DNA of 64,000 bases from Pseudomonas syringae (GTDB lineage Bacteria > Pseudomonadota > Gammaproteobacteria > Pseudomonadales > Pseudomonadaceae), in the NCBI RefSeq assembly GCF_023278085.1, contig NZ_CP066265.1, positions 4,846,501-4,910,500 on the forward strand. The letters run 5' to 3'. A model generated the notes under the pieces. It was not told the DNA's origin. It made no database searches and saw only the letters and a list, made by a program, of their open reading frames with translations. Shown here piece by piece: positions 54,609-64,000 of the stretch. Numbering within the stretch: position 1 is the first letter of the stretch; each line of letters starts with the position of its first letter. Both the position numbers and the translations under genes were made by a program.

Positions 54609-56411
54609 ATGTCCGAGTCGCTGCTCAGTTCCCGAAATCTGGCTTTCGAGCTGTATGAAGTGCTGGACGCCGAGGGGCTGATCCGGCGTGAACGGTTTGC
54701 CGAGCACTCGCGGGAAACCTTCGATGCAGCGCTGGGGACGGCGCGAGCCATTGCGCAAAAGTACTTCGCGCCACACAACCGCAAGGCCGACGAGAATGAA
54801 CCGCGCTATGAGAACGGCGAGGCCATTCTGATTCCGGAGGTCAAGCCGGCAGTCGATGCGTTTCTTGAGGCTGGCTTTCTCAATGCGTCGCGTGATTTCG
54901 AGGCAGGCGGCATGCAGTTGCCTACCTTGCTGTCGCAAGCCTGTTTTGCACATTTCCAGGCGGCCAATGTCGGGACTACGTCGTACCCGTTTCTGACGAT
55001 GGGTGCCGCCAATCTGATCGAGAGCTTCGGCAACGACGAACAGAAGCAGCGCTTTCTGCAACCGATGATCGAGGGCCGTTTTTTCGGCACCATGGCGCTG
55101 ACCGAGCCGCAGGCTGGCTCGTCGCTGTCGGATATTCGCACGCGCGCCGAACCTGCATCCGACGGCACCTATCGGCTGCGCGGCAACAAAATCTTCATTT
55201 CCGGGGGCGATCATTCGCTGTCGGAAAACATTGTGCACATGGTCCTGGCAAAACTGCCGGATGCGCCCGGCGGGGTCAAAGGCATCTCGCTGTTCATCGT
55301 GCCCAAGTTCCTGGTCAATCAGGACGGCAGCCTCGGCAAGCGCAACGATGTGCTGCTGGCCGGGCTGTTTCACAAGATGGGCTGGAAAGGCACCACGTCC
55401 ACGGCGCTTAACTTTGGCGATAACGGTGAGTGCGTCGGCTATCTGGTGGGCAAGCCGCACCAGGGTCTGAGTTACATGTTCCAGATGATGAACGAAGCGC
55501 GCATCGGCGTGGGCCTTGGCGCCACAATGCTGGGTTACTCGGGTTACCTTTACTCGCTGGAGTACGCACGCGACCGGCCTCAGGGACGCCTGCCAGACAG
55601 CAAAAGCCCGGAAAGCAAGCCGGTGCCGATCATCCAGCACGCTGACGTGCGACGCATGTTACTGACCCAGAAAGCCTACGTGGAAGGCGCGTTCGACCTC
55701 TGCCTGTACGCCTCACGGCTGTTCGATGATACGCAGACCGGCGAAACCGAAGATGTCCGCAAACAGGCCCACGAGTTACTCGACCTGCTGACCCCCATCG
55801 TCAAGTCCTGGCCCTCGGAGTTCTGCCTGAAAGCCAACGAGCTGGCGATTCAAGTCCTCGGTGGCCACGGCTATACCCGCGAGTACCCGGTCGAGCAGTA
55901 TTACCGGGACAACCGTCTCAACCCGATCCATGAGGGCACACAAGGTATTCAGTCCCTGGACCTGCTGGGGCGTAAACTGGCGCAGAATGGCGGTACAGGC
56001 CTCAAGCAACTGCTGCGCCTGATCTCCGGCACATGCGAGCAAGCGCTGGTGCATGAATCACTGGATGAACTGCGCCAGCCACTGGAGCAACTGGTCACGC
56101 GCTTGCAGGCTGTCACCCTCGGGCTATTGACTGACCTGGCGCAAGGCAGAATCAGCAGCACGCTCGCCAACTCGGCGCTGTACCTCAAGGTATTCGGGCA
56201 CACCCTCATCGGCTGGCGCTGGCTGGAGCAGGCCATTCGAGCCGAACAGGGTCTGAGCAAAGGCAATCCGGCCGACAGCGATTTTTACAACGGCAAATTG
56301 CAAGCTGCCCGGTACTTCCTGACCTGGGAAATACCGGGCTGCCATCACGAACTGACGATTCTGGAAAACCGTGATGACACGTGCCTGGCAATGCGCGATG
56401 ACTGGTTCTGA
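54609..56411 (+). CDS. Acyl-CoA dehydrogenase (PA4995-like, long form)
   Basis: The 600-residue flavoprotein belongs to the long acyl-CoA dehydrogenases with an extra C-terminal domain. The FAD-binding segment is FFGTMALTEPQAGSSLSDI. The substrate-binding GMGWKGTTSTALNF-like stretch and the catalytic Glu in LNPIHEGTQGIQSLDLLG (about residue 440) are in place. It should oxidise acyl-CoA thioesters at the alpha-beta bond. The substrate length is not deducible. The ATG at 54609 has a modest ribosome site. It converges with the ADP-ribosyltransferase-like toxin gene, 22 bases away. Confidence 0.9.
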   Translation: MSESLLSSRNLAFELYEVLDAEGLIRRERFAEHSRETFDAALGTARAIAQKYFAPHNRKADENEPRYENGEAILIPEVKPAVDAFLEAGFLNASRDFEAGGMQLPTLLSQACFAHFQAANVGTTSYPFLTMGAANLIESFGNDEQKQRFLQPMIEGRFFGTMALTEPQAGSSLSDIRTRAEPASDGTYRLRGNKIFISGGDHSLSENIVHMVLAKLPDAPGGVKGISLFIVPKFLVNQDGSLGKRNDVLLAGLFHKMGWKGTTSTALNFGDNGECVGYLVGKPHQGLSYMFQMMNEARIGVGLGATMLGYSGYLYSLEYARDRPQGRLPDSKSPESKPVPIIQHADVRRMLLTQKAYVEGAFDLCLYASRLFDDTQTGETEDVRKQAHELLDLLTPIVKSWPSEFCLKANELAIQVLGGHGYTREYPVEQYYRDNRLNPIHEGTQGIQSLDLLGRKLAQNGGTGLKQLLRLISGTCEQALVHESLDELRQPLEQLVTRLQAVTLGLLTDLAQGRISSTLANSALYLKVFGHTLIGWRWLEQAIRAEQGLSKGNPADSDFYNGKLQAARYFLTWEIPGCHHELTILENRDDTCLAMRDDWF

Positions 56412-56433
56412 TGACAACCTGGCGGGTTATTGA

Positions 56434-59055
56434 TCAGTGAGAACTGAACAGGTCAGCCAGTGGGTCCTGTGGAAAGAATCGGTCGACCAGTACCTTGGCA
56501 TCTGTCCCCAGTTTAAGCGCGTATTGCTCTCGACTGAACGGCTCGCCTGTACGCAGATCATAAAGCGCCCGCGCCTGAATGGGACGGTCAACCTCCTGTA
56601 TCTGGACTTTCATGATGCGATAAAACTCGCCGCTCACTTCTTCGATGCTGTCGATCTGGAAGTAACATCCGGGCAGAAAGATCGATTCGGCCTCCTCGGG
56701 TGAGGCCGAGAATGGCGCAATCGGCGTAGCCCTCAGATAACGCCCTTTGGGCAAAACGAAAACCACCGAGGTGTCATCGAACGTGACCGGCCCAAGCATG
56801 GCGCTGGCCGGCGCACCGGCCCGACTGCTGGCGAAAGTACCCACCACATAAGGGTTTTCGCTGAACGAAGTGACATCGGTATTGACCAGCACATCCCCGA
56901 CCTTGATCTGCCCGCCGCGGAACACGGCACCCGAAGTCCCTCGATCACCACTGCCGCCTCGGTACAACTCGACATCATTGTTGTACCCCACCACATTGAT
57001 GTCATCGGCCAGCCGCTCTATCGCTCTGATCTGGTTTCTGCCCTTACGCTCACCTGTGCGCAGGAACCGGTTGAATTCCGAATCATCCTGGGTGTAGAGC
57101 GTGATATTGGCTCCGTGATAGTCGTCCTCACCGAGTTTGAAAACCCGATGTTTACCCTGCCAGGGGTCCCTGTACACTTCGTCGCCATCCGGTGAAGAGT
57201 CGGACTCCAGCACGTCATCCGGAGCTGGCTGCCAGATGTCCATGACCTCTTTCTGCCGGGCCAGAGCGGTTTCTGCAAAGTGCTGCTCATTGAAAATATC
57301 AGTTTGCAGATACCGGTCCCAGAACGTGGAACGCACCGTCACATAAGGTGTGCCCGCCGCGCCAGATGAGCTGCCGGACGGCCCCTGCACATCCATGGGA
57401 GAGCCGCCCTGCAAGCCGGGCGACTCTACCAGCGTCCACTGCCCTTCGGCGTTCAGCCGGACCGGCTTGCTGCCGATGAATGCAAACGGATTATCAGGAT
57501 TGACGACTAACCAGCACTGCTGTTGCTCACTGAACATCACGCGGTACGGCAATTGCGCGAGCTTGATCCAGGTTTCGCCATTGCCCAGCGTATAAATGCC
57601 ACGCAACCTGCCCTCGTCGGCTGAAGGCGTAAGCGTGTCCAGCAGCAGATTTCCTTCCAGGTTATTCAGCGGGTCAGTAAGCGGGTTGTCGCCCTCCATG
57701 ACTTCGCCGGGGATCAACGCAACGTCCTCTTGCGCCACCCGTAATGGTTGGGACGTAGCACGTATCGACATCAATAGCGGCAGATTGAAAAGCAGATAAA
57801 GCGTGTTGAGAATCGCCCCCAACACGCCAGCCTTGCGTTGCGCCGGAGTTTTGCCATTGACCGCCTGATCGATGTTCAGACCGGTATTGGCAAGGCTTGC
57901 GCCAACCAGCGTCAAAGCGATTGGCCAGCCCAGTGGCGCAAGTCCGCCAAAAACCTGCAGAAACGCACTCAGATAACCGATCCACATCTGCTTGCGCAGG
58001 TCGGCATTGGAGTTCAGCAACTGACCCGCGTCGGCGGCCATGACCTGACGAGCGATGTCACGCAGGTAGACAAAGGGATCACCCACAACAGGTGCCTGAC
58101 ATTGATTGATAAGCCGAACGTCGACACGCCAGTCTTGGGCGAGCACATCGCTCACCCCGCGAAAAAACCTGGCGCTGTCTTTTTCTCGGGACGCTTCCCC
58201 CCGCAGGAAATGGGTCGTTATGGCCTTATTGGTCTGCTCGTTCATGAACTGACCCTTGAGCCAGGAGTACAAAGCGCGTTCGTTATCGAATACCTGAAAA
58301 GGCTGTTCGGCATCGGGCAGGTAAATCACCTCCCGCCCGTCAGCGATGACAATACGCAGAATGTCATGGGCCGCGATGCCGTTTATATCCAGCGTATGCA
58401 CTGCAAGACCAGACGTTGCCGGAGGCGATTCCCGCAGGGACTTCAGCGTTGGTGCCAGCAATGGATCAGCAGTCACGATGCGAGTGACCTGTTTGAAATC
58501 CTCTGGCGACAGTTGACCCTTGCGCAGGCAATTCCCGGCTGCAACCAGATAGCGCGCCTTGGCAAGAATGCAGAAGTTTTCACTGTGCGTGTTCCAGAAA
58601 CGCTCCATACGGCGCGAGTACAGCGCACTGAAGTCGAGCGTCCACATGTCTGCAAGCACAGCCTGCGGCAACATCGGCACCTCATTACGCTCGTCAAAAA
58701 AGCCATGATCCGGGCCATCGGTATAGAAACCGCCGTACAGAGAAAGCTCGTCACTGGCTTCCTGATCGTGGGCACTGAAGTGCTGCATGAGCAGTTCGAT
58801 CAACGTCATCGACTGCAGCGGTTTCCCGGAATGCTGCCAACCGGTGAACGTGCGCGAACTGCTGCTGGCGGAACCGAAACGATGCCAGTACACCTTTTCA
58901 GGATTGAACGCCCTGTGGGTGTGCTGAAGAATGATCTTGCTGGCCGCATCACAGGCCAGATCGTGCAGATCGGGATAATCGAGAACAAACTGCCGCGCGC
59001 GCTCGCGCAGCAGTTTCTGATCGGTTTCAGGTATGTCCAGAGAGGGGGATGTCAT
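56434..59055 (-). CDS. Modular toxin-like protein with C-terminal ADP-ribosyltransferase domain
   Basis: The ATG at 59055, preceded by AGGAAG, gives 873 residues. The first 350 residues resemble the dermonecrotic-toxin-like (DUF6543) region of Pseudomonas. A hydrophobic part at about 357-445 follows (SAFLQVFGGLAPLGWPIAL, then IDQAVNGKTPAQRKAG). A linker at about 486-555 carries DPFAF-like DNPFAFIGSKPVRLNAEG. The tip, about 640-840, has the three ADP-ribosyltransferase marks: Arg699 in ELYRGG, Ser730-Phe-Ser732 in VTSFSENP, and Glu788-Ala-Glu790 in EEAESIFLPGCYFQI. The ExE pair is typical of arginine-modifying enzymes. No signal peptide or immunity gene is visible. It follows the glycosyltransferase toxin gene by 107 bases and is probably cotranscribed. 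Confidence 0.8.
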   Translation of the reverse strand: MTSPSLDIPETDQKLLRERARQFVLDYPDLHDLACDAASKIILQHTHRAFNPEKVYWHRFGSASSSSRTFTGWQHSGKPLQSMTLIELLMQHFSAHDQEASDELSLYGGFYTDGPDHGFFDERNEVPMLPQAVLADMWTLDFSALYSRRMERFWNTHSENFCILAKARYLVAAGNCLRKGQLSPEDFKQVTRIVTADPLLAPTLKSLRESPPATSGLAVHTLDINGIAAHDILRIVIADGREVIYLPDAEQPFQVFDNERALYSWLKGQFMNEQTNKAITTHFLRGEASREKDSARFFRGVSDVLAQDWRVDVRLINQCQAPVVGDPFVYLRDIARQVMAADAGQLLNSNADLRKQMWIGYLSAFLQVFGGLAPLGWPIALTLVGASLANTGLNIDQAVNGKTPAQRKAGVLGAILNTLYLLFNLPLLMSIRATSQPLRVAQEDVALIPGEVMEGDNPLTDPLNNLEGNLLLDTLTPSADEGRLRGIYTLGNGETWIKLAQLPYRVMFSEQQQCWLVVNPDNPFAFIGSKPVRLNAEGQWTLVESPGLQGGSPMDVQGPSGSSSGAAGTPYVTVRSTFWDRYLQTDIFNEQHFAETALARQKEVMDIWQPAPDDVLESDSSPDGDEVYRDPWQGKHRVFKLGEDDYHGANITLYTQDDSEFNRFLRTGERKGRNQIRAIERLADDINVVGYNNDVELYRGGSGDRGTSGAVFRGGQIKVGDVLVNTDVTSFSENPYVVGTFASSRAGAPASAMLGPVTFDDTSVVFVLPKGRYLRATPIAPFSASPEEAESIFLPGCYFQIDSIEEVSGEFYRIMKVQIQEVDRPIQARALYDLRTGEPFSREQYALKLGTDAKVLVDRFFPQDPLADLFSSH

Positions 59056-59162
59056 GACGTCTTCCTGTATTGAGAAGTCATGTACGTAATCACTCACCGC
59101 ACCGTTCGTGGCACTAACTATTTACAGCGCCACGTCTTAAAGCCATCAGCAGACGGTGACGG

Positions 59163-62100
59163 CTACCAGCCGTTTTCAGAGCCAGGCGTTATCTTCGCCC
59201 TGGCTTTGAACGGGAAGTAAAAGTCCACGGCTTGGTTCAGGTGATCGATATATAACGCGGACAGGACTTCATCAACCGGCAGATAGGAGCGCTCCAGCAG
59301 ATCGAAATAGTCAGGCCGCAGCTTTCTCAAGACGTCTGACATGAGCTTGGGGCCGGTCAGGTCCGAAATGCGCGTCATGTAGGGTGTCATTCTGTCTCTC
59401 GAGGCGCTGCGCAAGGCTTCGCTGCTGCGGTCGATGAAGGGTCTGCGCGTACTGAAAAACGCCTTATTGGCCTGCTTTTCATTTTGGAAACGCGTGTTTA
59501 TTTCTTTCAGGATCCTCTTCAGGACCGGGTTGTCCGGATGGCTGGCGAAATGGCTGTTACCCGGCCCGCTGTAACTTAATTGCGGCGCATCCAGACGCCT
59601 TCCCAGCAATACATCATTGGGACCTGCTTTCAATGGCGTGCCTGCGAAAGGGACGTCAATGGTGTCATCGCAATCAAGATAAATACCGCCGTATTCGTTG
59701 ATCAGCCGATAACGCAGAATGTCCGACGCAGCCGCATAATTACGATTGTCCGAGTGCATGAAATAGTTGAACGCCTCGCCATTTTCGCCACTCAGGAAAT
59801 CGGCAAAGAACGCGTCTTCCTTGAGTCTGGAAATCTGCATCTGCGGATGTGCGCTGAAGTAATCCACCAACTGCTGATGCGCCGTCGGATGGTTGATATC
59901 GATATGCAGTTCAAAGCGCAAGTCCGGGCTGGTGCGCATGTTGTCCAGCATCTTTTGCAGCAGATTATCGCCCGGCATGCGTTCGCCCAGCCATATGTGA
60001 TGAACCACACGGCTGACGGGCTCGGCATCTGCAGGTAACCTGGGCACACGAGGGAAGGAATAGATTTCGAAGCGGCGGCTCTGTGGCAGTTTTGCCTCTA
60101 CCTTCCTGAATGCATCTGCCGACCCGCTGTTCCAGACCCCGTTACGGTCCAGCCAGACAACGCCGCTTGAGGACGGATCAGTTCGCCAGCACGGAATATC
60201 GGCATCGTAATAGACGTTCCTCCTGATCCCTCCAATCTGAATGAAGTACTTCTCTACGACCGTCCCTTTTGCCTGGCTCAGGACTTCTTCGACCATGATC
60301 TGATCCAGAGGCAACTCGACCTGCACTTTGGGTCCCCAGCGCTGAACCTTGATCGCCGGCTCATCAGGTATGACCGCCACCACGGCGCTCTCCGCCTCGC
60401 TGGCCGGCGGCAACTGCGAACCATCGAAGCTCTCCCCGCCACGCAAACCGAGCTTGAGGTCCAGATCCCAATAGCCGGTGTCGATAGTCTTCACGTAGGG
60501 TCCCCAGACACGCGGATCGGCATCAGAGCGAATCCGGTACTGTTTTTCCTGTGGCACCCACTCGACCCGAAAAGCCTGATCATGCAGTTCGATGTAACTT
60601 TTGCCTTGCAGCGGATAAAGGCCCGCCACTTCCCCCGACGCCAGTCCTGGCAGATTTTGAGTCACTTCGAGCGCGCGCAACAGGCGGCGCATTTTGGCAT
60701 CGAGCGAACGCAAGGCCGGCGGCTCTTCCCTGAACACCGGAATCGGCTCGACCTCGACAGCAGGGTCGATCGGGGTGGTTGGGCCAGAAACTTCGTAACC
60801 GTCTCCCGTCTCGTCAATCAGCCCGGTTTCGGCGCCAGCCTCCACCGCAGCGCCCTCCTCGGCAAGGATCGGCAACGCGTTCAATACCCCGAAGGCAATC
60901 CGCCCAAGCCCCGCCTGGCGCTCGTCCAGCGTGCGGCCATTGACCGCCGCGTCGACGCCCAGTCCGACCAGTGCAAGGGACAGCCCCGCGATGACCGGAA
61001 TCAGTTCGGGAAAGACGATGGCAACGCCGCCCAGGACAGACACACACTCACTCAAACCGCTGCTGGCTTCCTCTTTCCAGTAATCGCCATGGCTGCGTAT
61101 TTTTTGCAGCGCGTCAGCTTCAGACTTCGCCTTGACCCGATCCTTGAAGTGCGAGAACGGCCAGGGCTGCAGCGGCTCGCCGAACTGCACCAGTTTGCGC
61201 GGGTTCCACGCGCCGGTCGCGGCGTCCAGTAGTTTCGGGTAGACAGCGAAACCTCTGAGGGCGGTGGCAACGCCACTGTAGAAAAAGCCATCGACGTCAT
61301 CCGCGGCATTGAAATGCCCCTCTAAAGACCGGCGTTTGCCCGGATCCTTGCACATCAGCGCGACCCAGTCCTTGAGTGCGTCGGCGTTGGCGAACGCATG
61401 AATGGGTGACGAGTTGCCGGGGATATAGAGCAGGACGGTCGGCGAATCGGCACTGCGGATGACCATGATGTCGACCGCGCTATAGCCATGCACGTGCAAT
61501 TCGGAAATCGTCACGCGAGTGGAAATCGGGGCGGCAACAAAAGCGTCGAAACTCAGCTGTTTCCAACCCTGATCAGCGGGCAGCCCGAGCGCCTCCAGTA
61601 CCATGTCCTTGTGCTCGGCCTTGAGCGTGTTTTCCTCCGCTTGCAGCCAGGCCGCCCTGAACAGACCGGCCTTGAGCATCAGGTTGTAGTCGTCGGCGTG
61701 CGCCTGCCAGAACTGGTTCAGATAAGCGAGATAACCGGCTTGCAGGTTGTGATCCCAGATGTACTGTTTGAACGCCTCGGCCGTCAGGCGAAGCTGGGTC
61801 GTCGAATCGTAGTGCTGCGGATCGGATTTCCGATACACCGCTTCATAAGCGACGCAGTCATAGGGCGGCAGTGTTTCATCCACGACCTGAGAGTCGAGAC
61901 CGTCCTCATGATGGGGCTGCAAATGCCCGAGGTGATCAAACCAGTCGCCATTGCCCTTTTGCTGCCAGTTGCGCAGCAGCGCCTCGGTCAGCGTCATCGA
62001 GTGAGCGACATTGGCACGGTGAGGAGCGGGATAGAGCTTCGGGTCTTCGATATACAGCGTGGCGATCAGGGTGTCGTCCGGATCGATCTCGACACCCCAC

Positions 62101-62303
62101 CTTGACTGGCACTCCTGTGCCACATCCCGCGCAGCAAGGGCGGCAGGTGACTGCAGGTTGATCGGGTGAAGCCGGAAGTGATCGCTGACCGAAAAGTCTT
62201 CACGCACCCGCGCCCAGAACTCTGCGTCAGAGTCATCATCGCCATCCCTGTCGTCATCGTCGAAATCGTCGAAGTTGTAATGCGCTGCAAATTCATCGTC
62301 CAT
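59163..62303 (-). CDS. Modular toxin-like protein with C-terminal DXD glycosyltransferase domain
   Basis: The ATG at 62303, with AGAAGG nine bases before it, gives 1046 residues. It starts with an acidic stretch (FDDFDDDDRDGDDDSD). The dermonecrotic-toxin-like region includes SMTLTEALLRNW and a hydrophobic hairpin at about 421-465, then VDAAVNGRTLDERQAG, as in the 873-residue neighbour. A linker begins near 556 (GLYPLQGKSYIELHDQAF). The tip, about 760-1046, is a glycosyltransferase of the TcdA/TcdB-related sugar-binding DXD family: VHHIWLGE (768-774), YAAASDILRYRLINEYGG and LDCDDTID with the DXD at 877-879. It should transfer a sugar to a target protein. No immunity gene is apparent. Confidence 0.82.
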   Translation of the reverse strand: MDDEFAAHYNFDDFDDDDRDGDDDSDAEFWARVREDFSVSDHFRLHPINLQSPAALAARDVAQECQSRWGVEIDPDDTLIATLYIEDPKLYPAPHRANVAHSMTLTEALLRNWQQKGNGDWFDHLGHLQPHHEDGLDSQVVDETLPPYDCVAYEAVYRKSDPQHYDSTTQLRLTAEAFKQYIWDHNLQAGYLAYLNQFWQAHADDYNLMLKAGLFRAAWLQAEENTLKAEHKDMVLEALGLPADQGWKQLSFDAFVAAPISTRVTISELHVHGYSAVDIMVIRSADSPTVLLYIPGNSSPIHAFANADALKDWVALMCKDPGKRRSLEGHFNAADDVDGFFYSGVATALRGFAVYPKLLDAATGAWNPRKLVQFGEPLQPWPFSHFKDRVKAKSEADALQKIRSHGDYWKEEASSGLSECVSVLGGVAIVFPELIPVIAGLSLALVGLGVDAAVNGRTLDERQAGLGRIAFGVLNALPILAEEGAAVEAGAETGLIDETGDGYEVSGPTTPIDPAVEVEPIPVFREEPPALRSLDAKMRRLLRALEVTQNLPGLASGEVAGLYPLQGKSYIELHDQAFRVEWVPQEKQYRIRSDADPRVWGPYVKTIDTGYWDLDLKLGLRGGESFDGSQLPPASEAESAVVAVIPDEPAIKVQRWGPKVQVELPLDQIMVEEVLSQAKGTVVEKYFIQIGGIRRNVYYDADIPCWRTDPSSSGVVWLDRNGVWNSGSADAFRKVEAKLPQSRRFEIYSFPRVPRLPADAEPVSRVVHHIWLGERMPGDNLLQKMLDNMRTSPDLRFELHIDINHPTAHQQLVDYFSAHPQMQISRLKEDAFFADFLSGENGEAFNYFMHSDNRNYAAASDILRYRLINEYGGIYLDCDDTIDVPFAGTPLKAGPNDVLLGRRLDAPQLSYSGPGNSHFASHPDNPVLKRILKEINTRFQNEKQANKAFFSTRRPFIDRSSEALRSASRDRMTPYMTRISDLTGPKLMSDVLRKLRPDYFDLLERSYLPVDEVLSALYIDHLNQAVDFYFPFKARAKITPGSENGW

Positions 62304-62553
62304 GATGAAAAACCTTCTTGATGGTTGGAGCCCCGACACTAGGGCCCATGAAGGACAAGTCTGCGGTATATAGGTATGTGTCAGCCGCTGGATTGCAACC
62401 AATCGTGAGCCCGAGAGCGCCGGCCTGCGTCAATCGCTCGAAATTGCTCTTTGACAGCCAAGCAATTCAACAGGTTAAATCGCTTGGCACGCGGACTGCA
62501 TGGTCAGCTTTCGCCCTTCCCGCTTCAATTCAGTTTTCTACGGAGTACCGCCT

Positions 62554-64000
<1,447 letters not shown>

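Overview
The window looks like a chromosomal segment of a fluorescent plant-associated Pseudomonas, most likely of the P. syringae group. Evidence for this is the G+C-rich coding style, the waaF-waaC-waaG-waaP lipopolysaccharide (LPS) core operon, the neighbouring glnE-aceE-aceF block, a PutA that carries its own DNA-binding domain, and short intergenic repeats of the type common in this group. No rRNA, tRNA or CRISPR array was seen.

Layout: 1-2028 holds the end of an unidentified gene, an aldo/keto reductase and a conserved protein with a Nudix-like motif. A heptamer repeat array (2029-2175) follows. From 2188 to 14060 lie envelope genes: hldE, a PIG-L deacetylase (dnpA-like), mig-14, msbA, a KpsS-like protein, a small InaA/Kdo-type kinase homologue, a putative glycan-synthesis protein, a GT2 glycosyltransferase and a carbamoyltransferase. 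A 2039-residue toxin-like gene (14363-20482, plus strand) sits between the carbamoyltransferase and the tightly coupled core operon waaF-waaC-waaG-waaP-wapP-wapQ-kinase (27475 down to 20492). Then come glnE, and divergently aceE and aceF, dbpA, a YhiN-type flavoprotein, a YccS-type membrane protein, a periplasmic binding protein, elaA and a small winged-helix protein.

A foreign-looking patch spans about 42.5-44.6 kb. It contains a broken IS5-family transposase, an A+T-rich gene for a solenoid-like repeat protein and a small secreted DUF2845 protein, bounded by two 28-base near-identical direct repeats. After it come a YgjP-type metallopeptidase, a REC-PAS-GGDEF-EAL protein, a PL7 polysaccharide lyase, the divergent putP/putA pair with five GTTGCA operator-like sites, and an acyl-CoA dehydrogenase. 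Two more large toxin-like genes follow in tandem (62303 down to 56434). The window ends inside an nhaP2-type cation/proton antiporter.

The most striking content is the set of three large modular proteins (873, 1046 and 2039 aa). They share a body plan: an N-terminal dermonecrotic-toxin-like region, a hydrophobic hairpin and a conserved beta-rich linker. Their C-terminal tips differ: an R-SxS-ExE ADP-ribosyltransferase, a DXD glycosyltransferase, and a tandem pair of ChaN/TIKI-like domains of which only the second keeps its catalytic motifs. No immunity gene is visible beside any of them. Family names are from recognition of motifs by eye; no database search was run.
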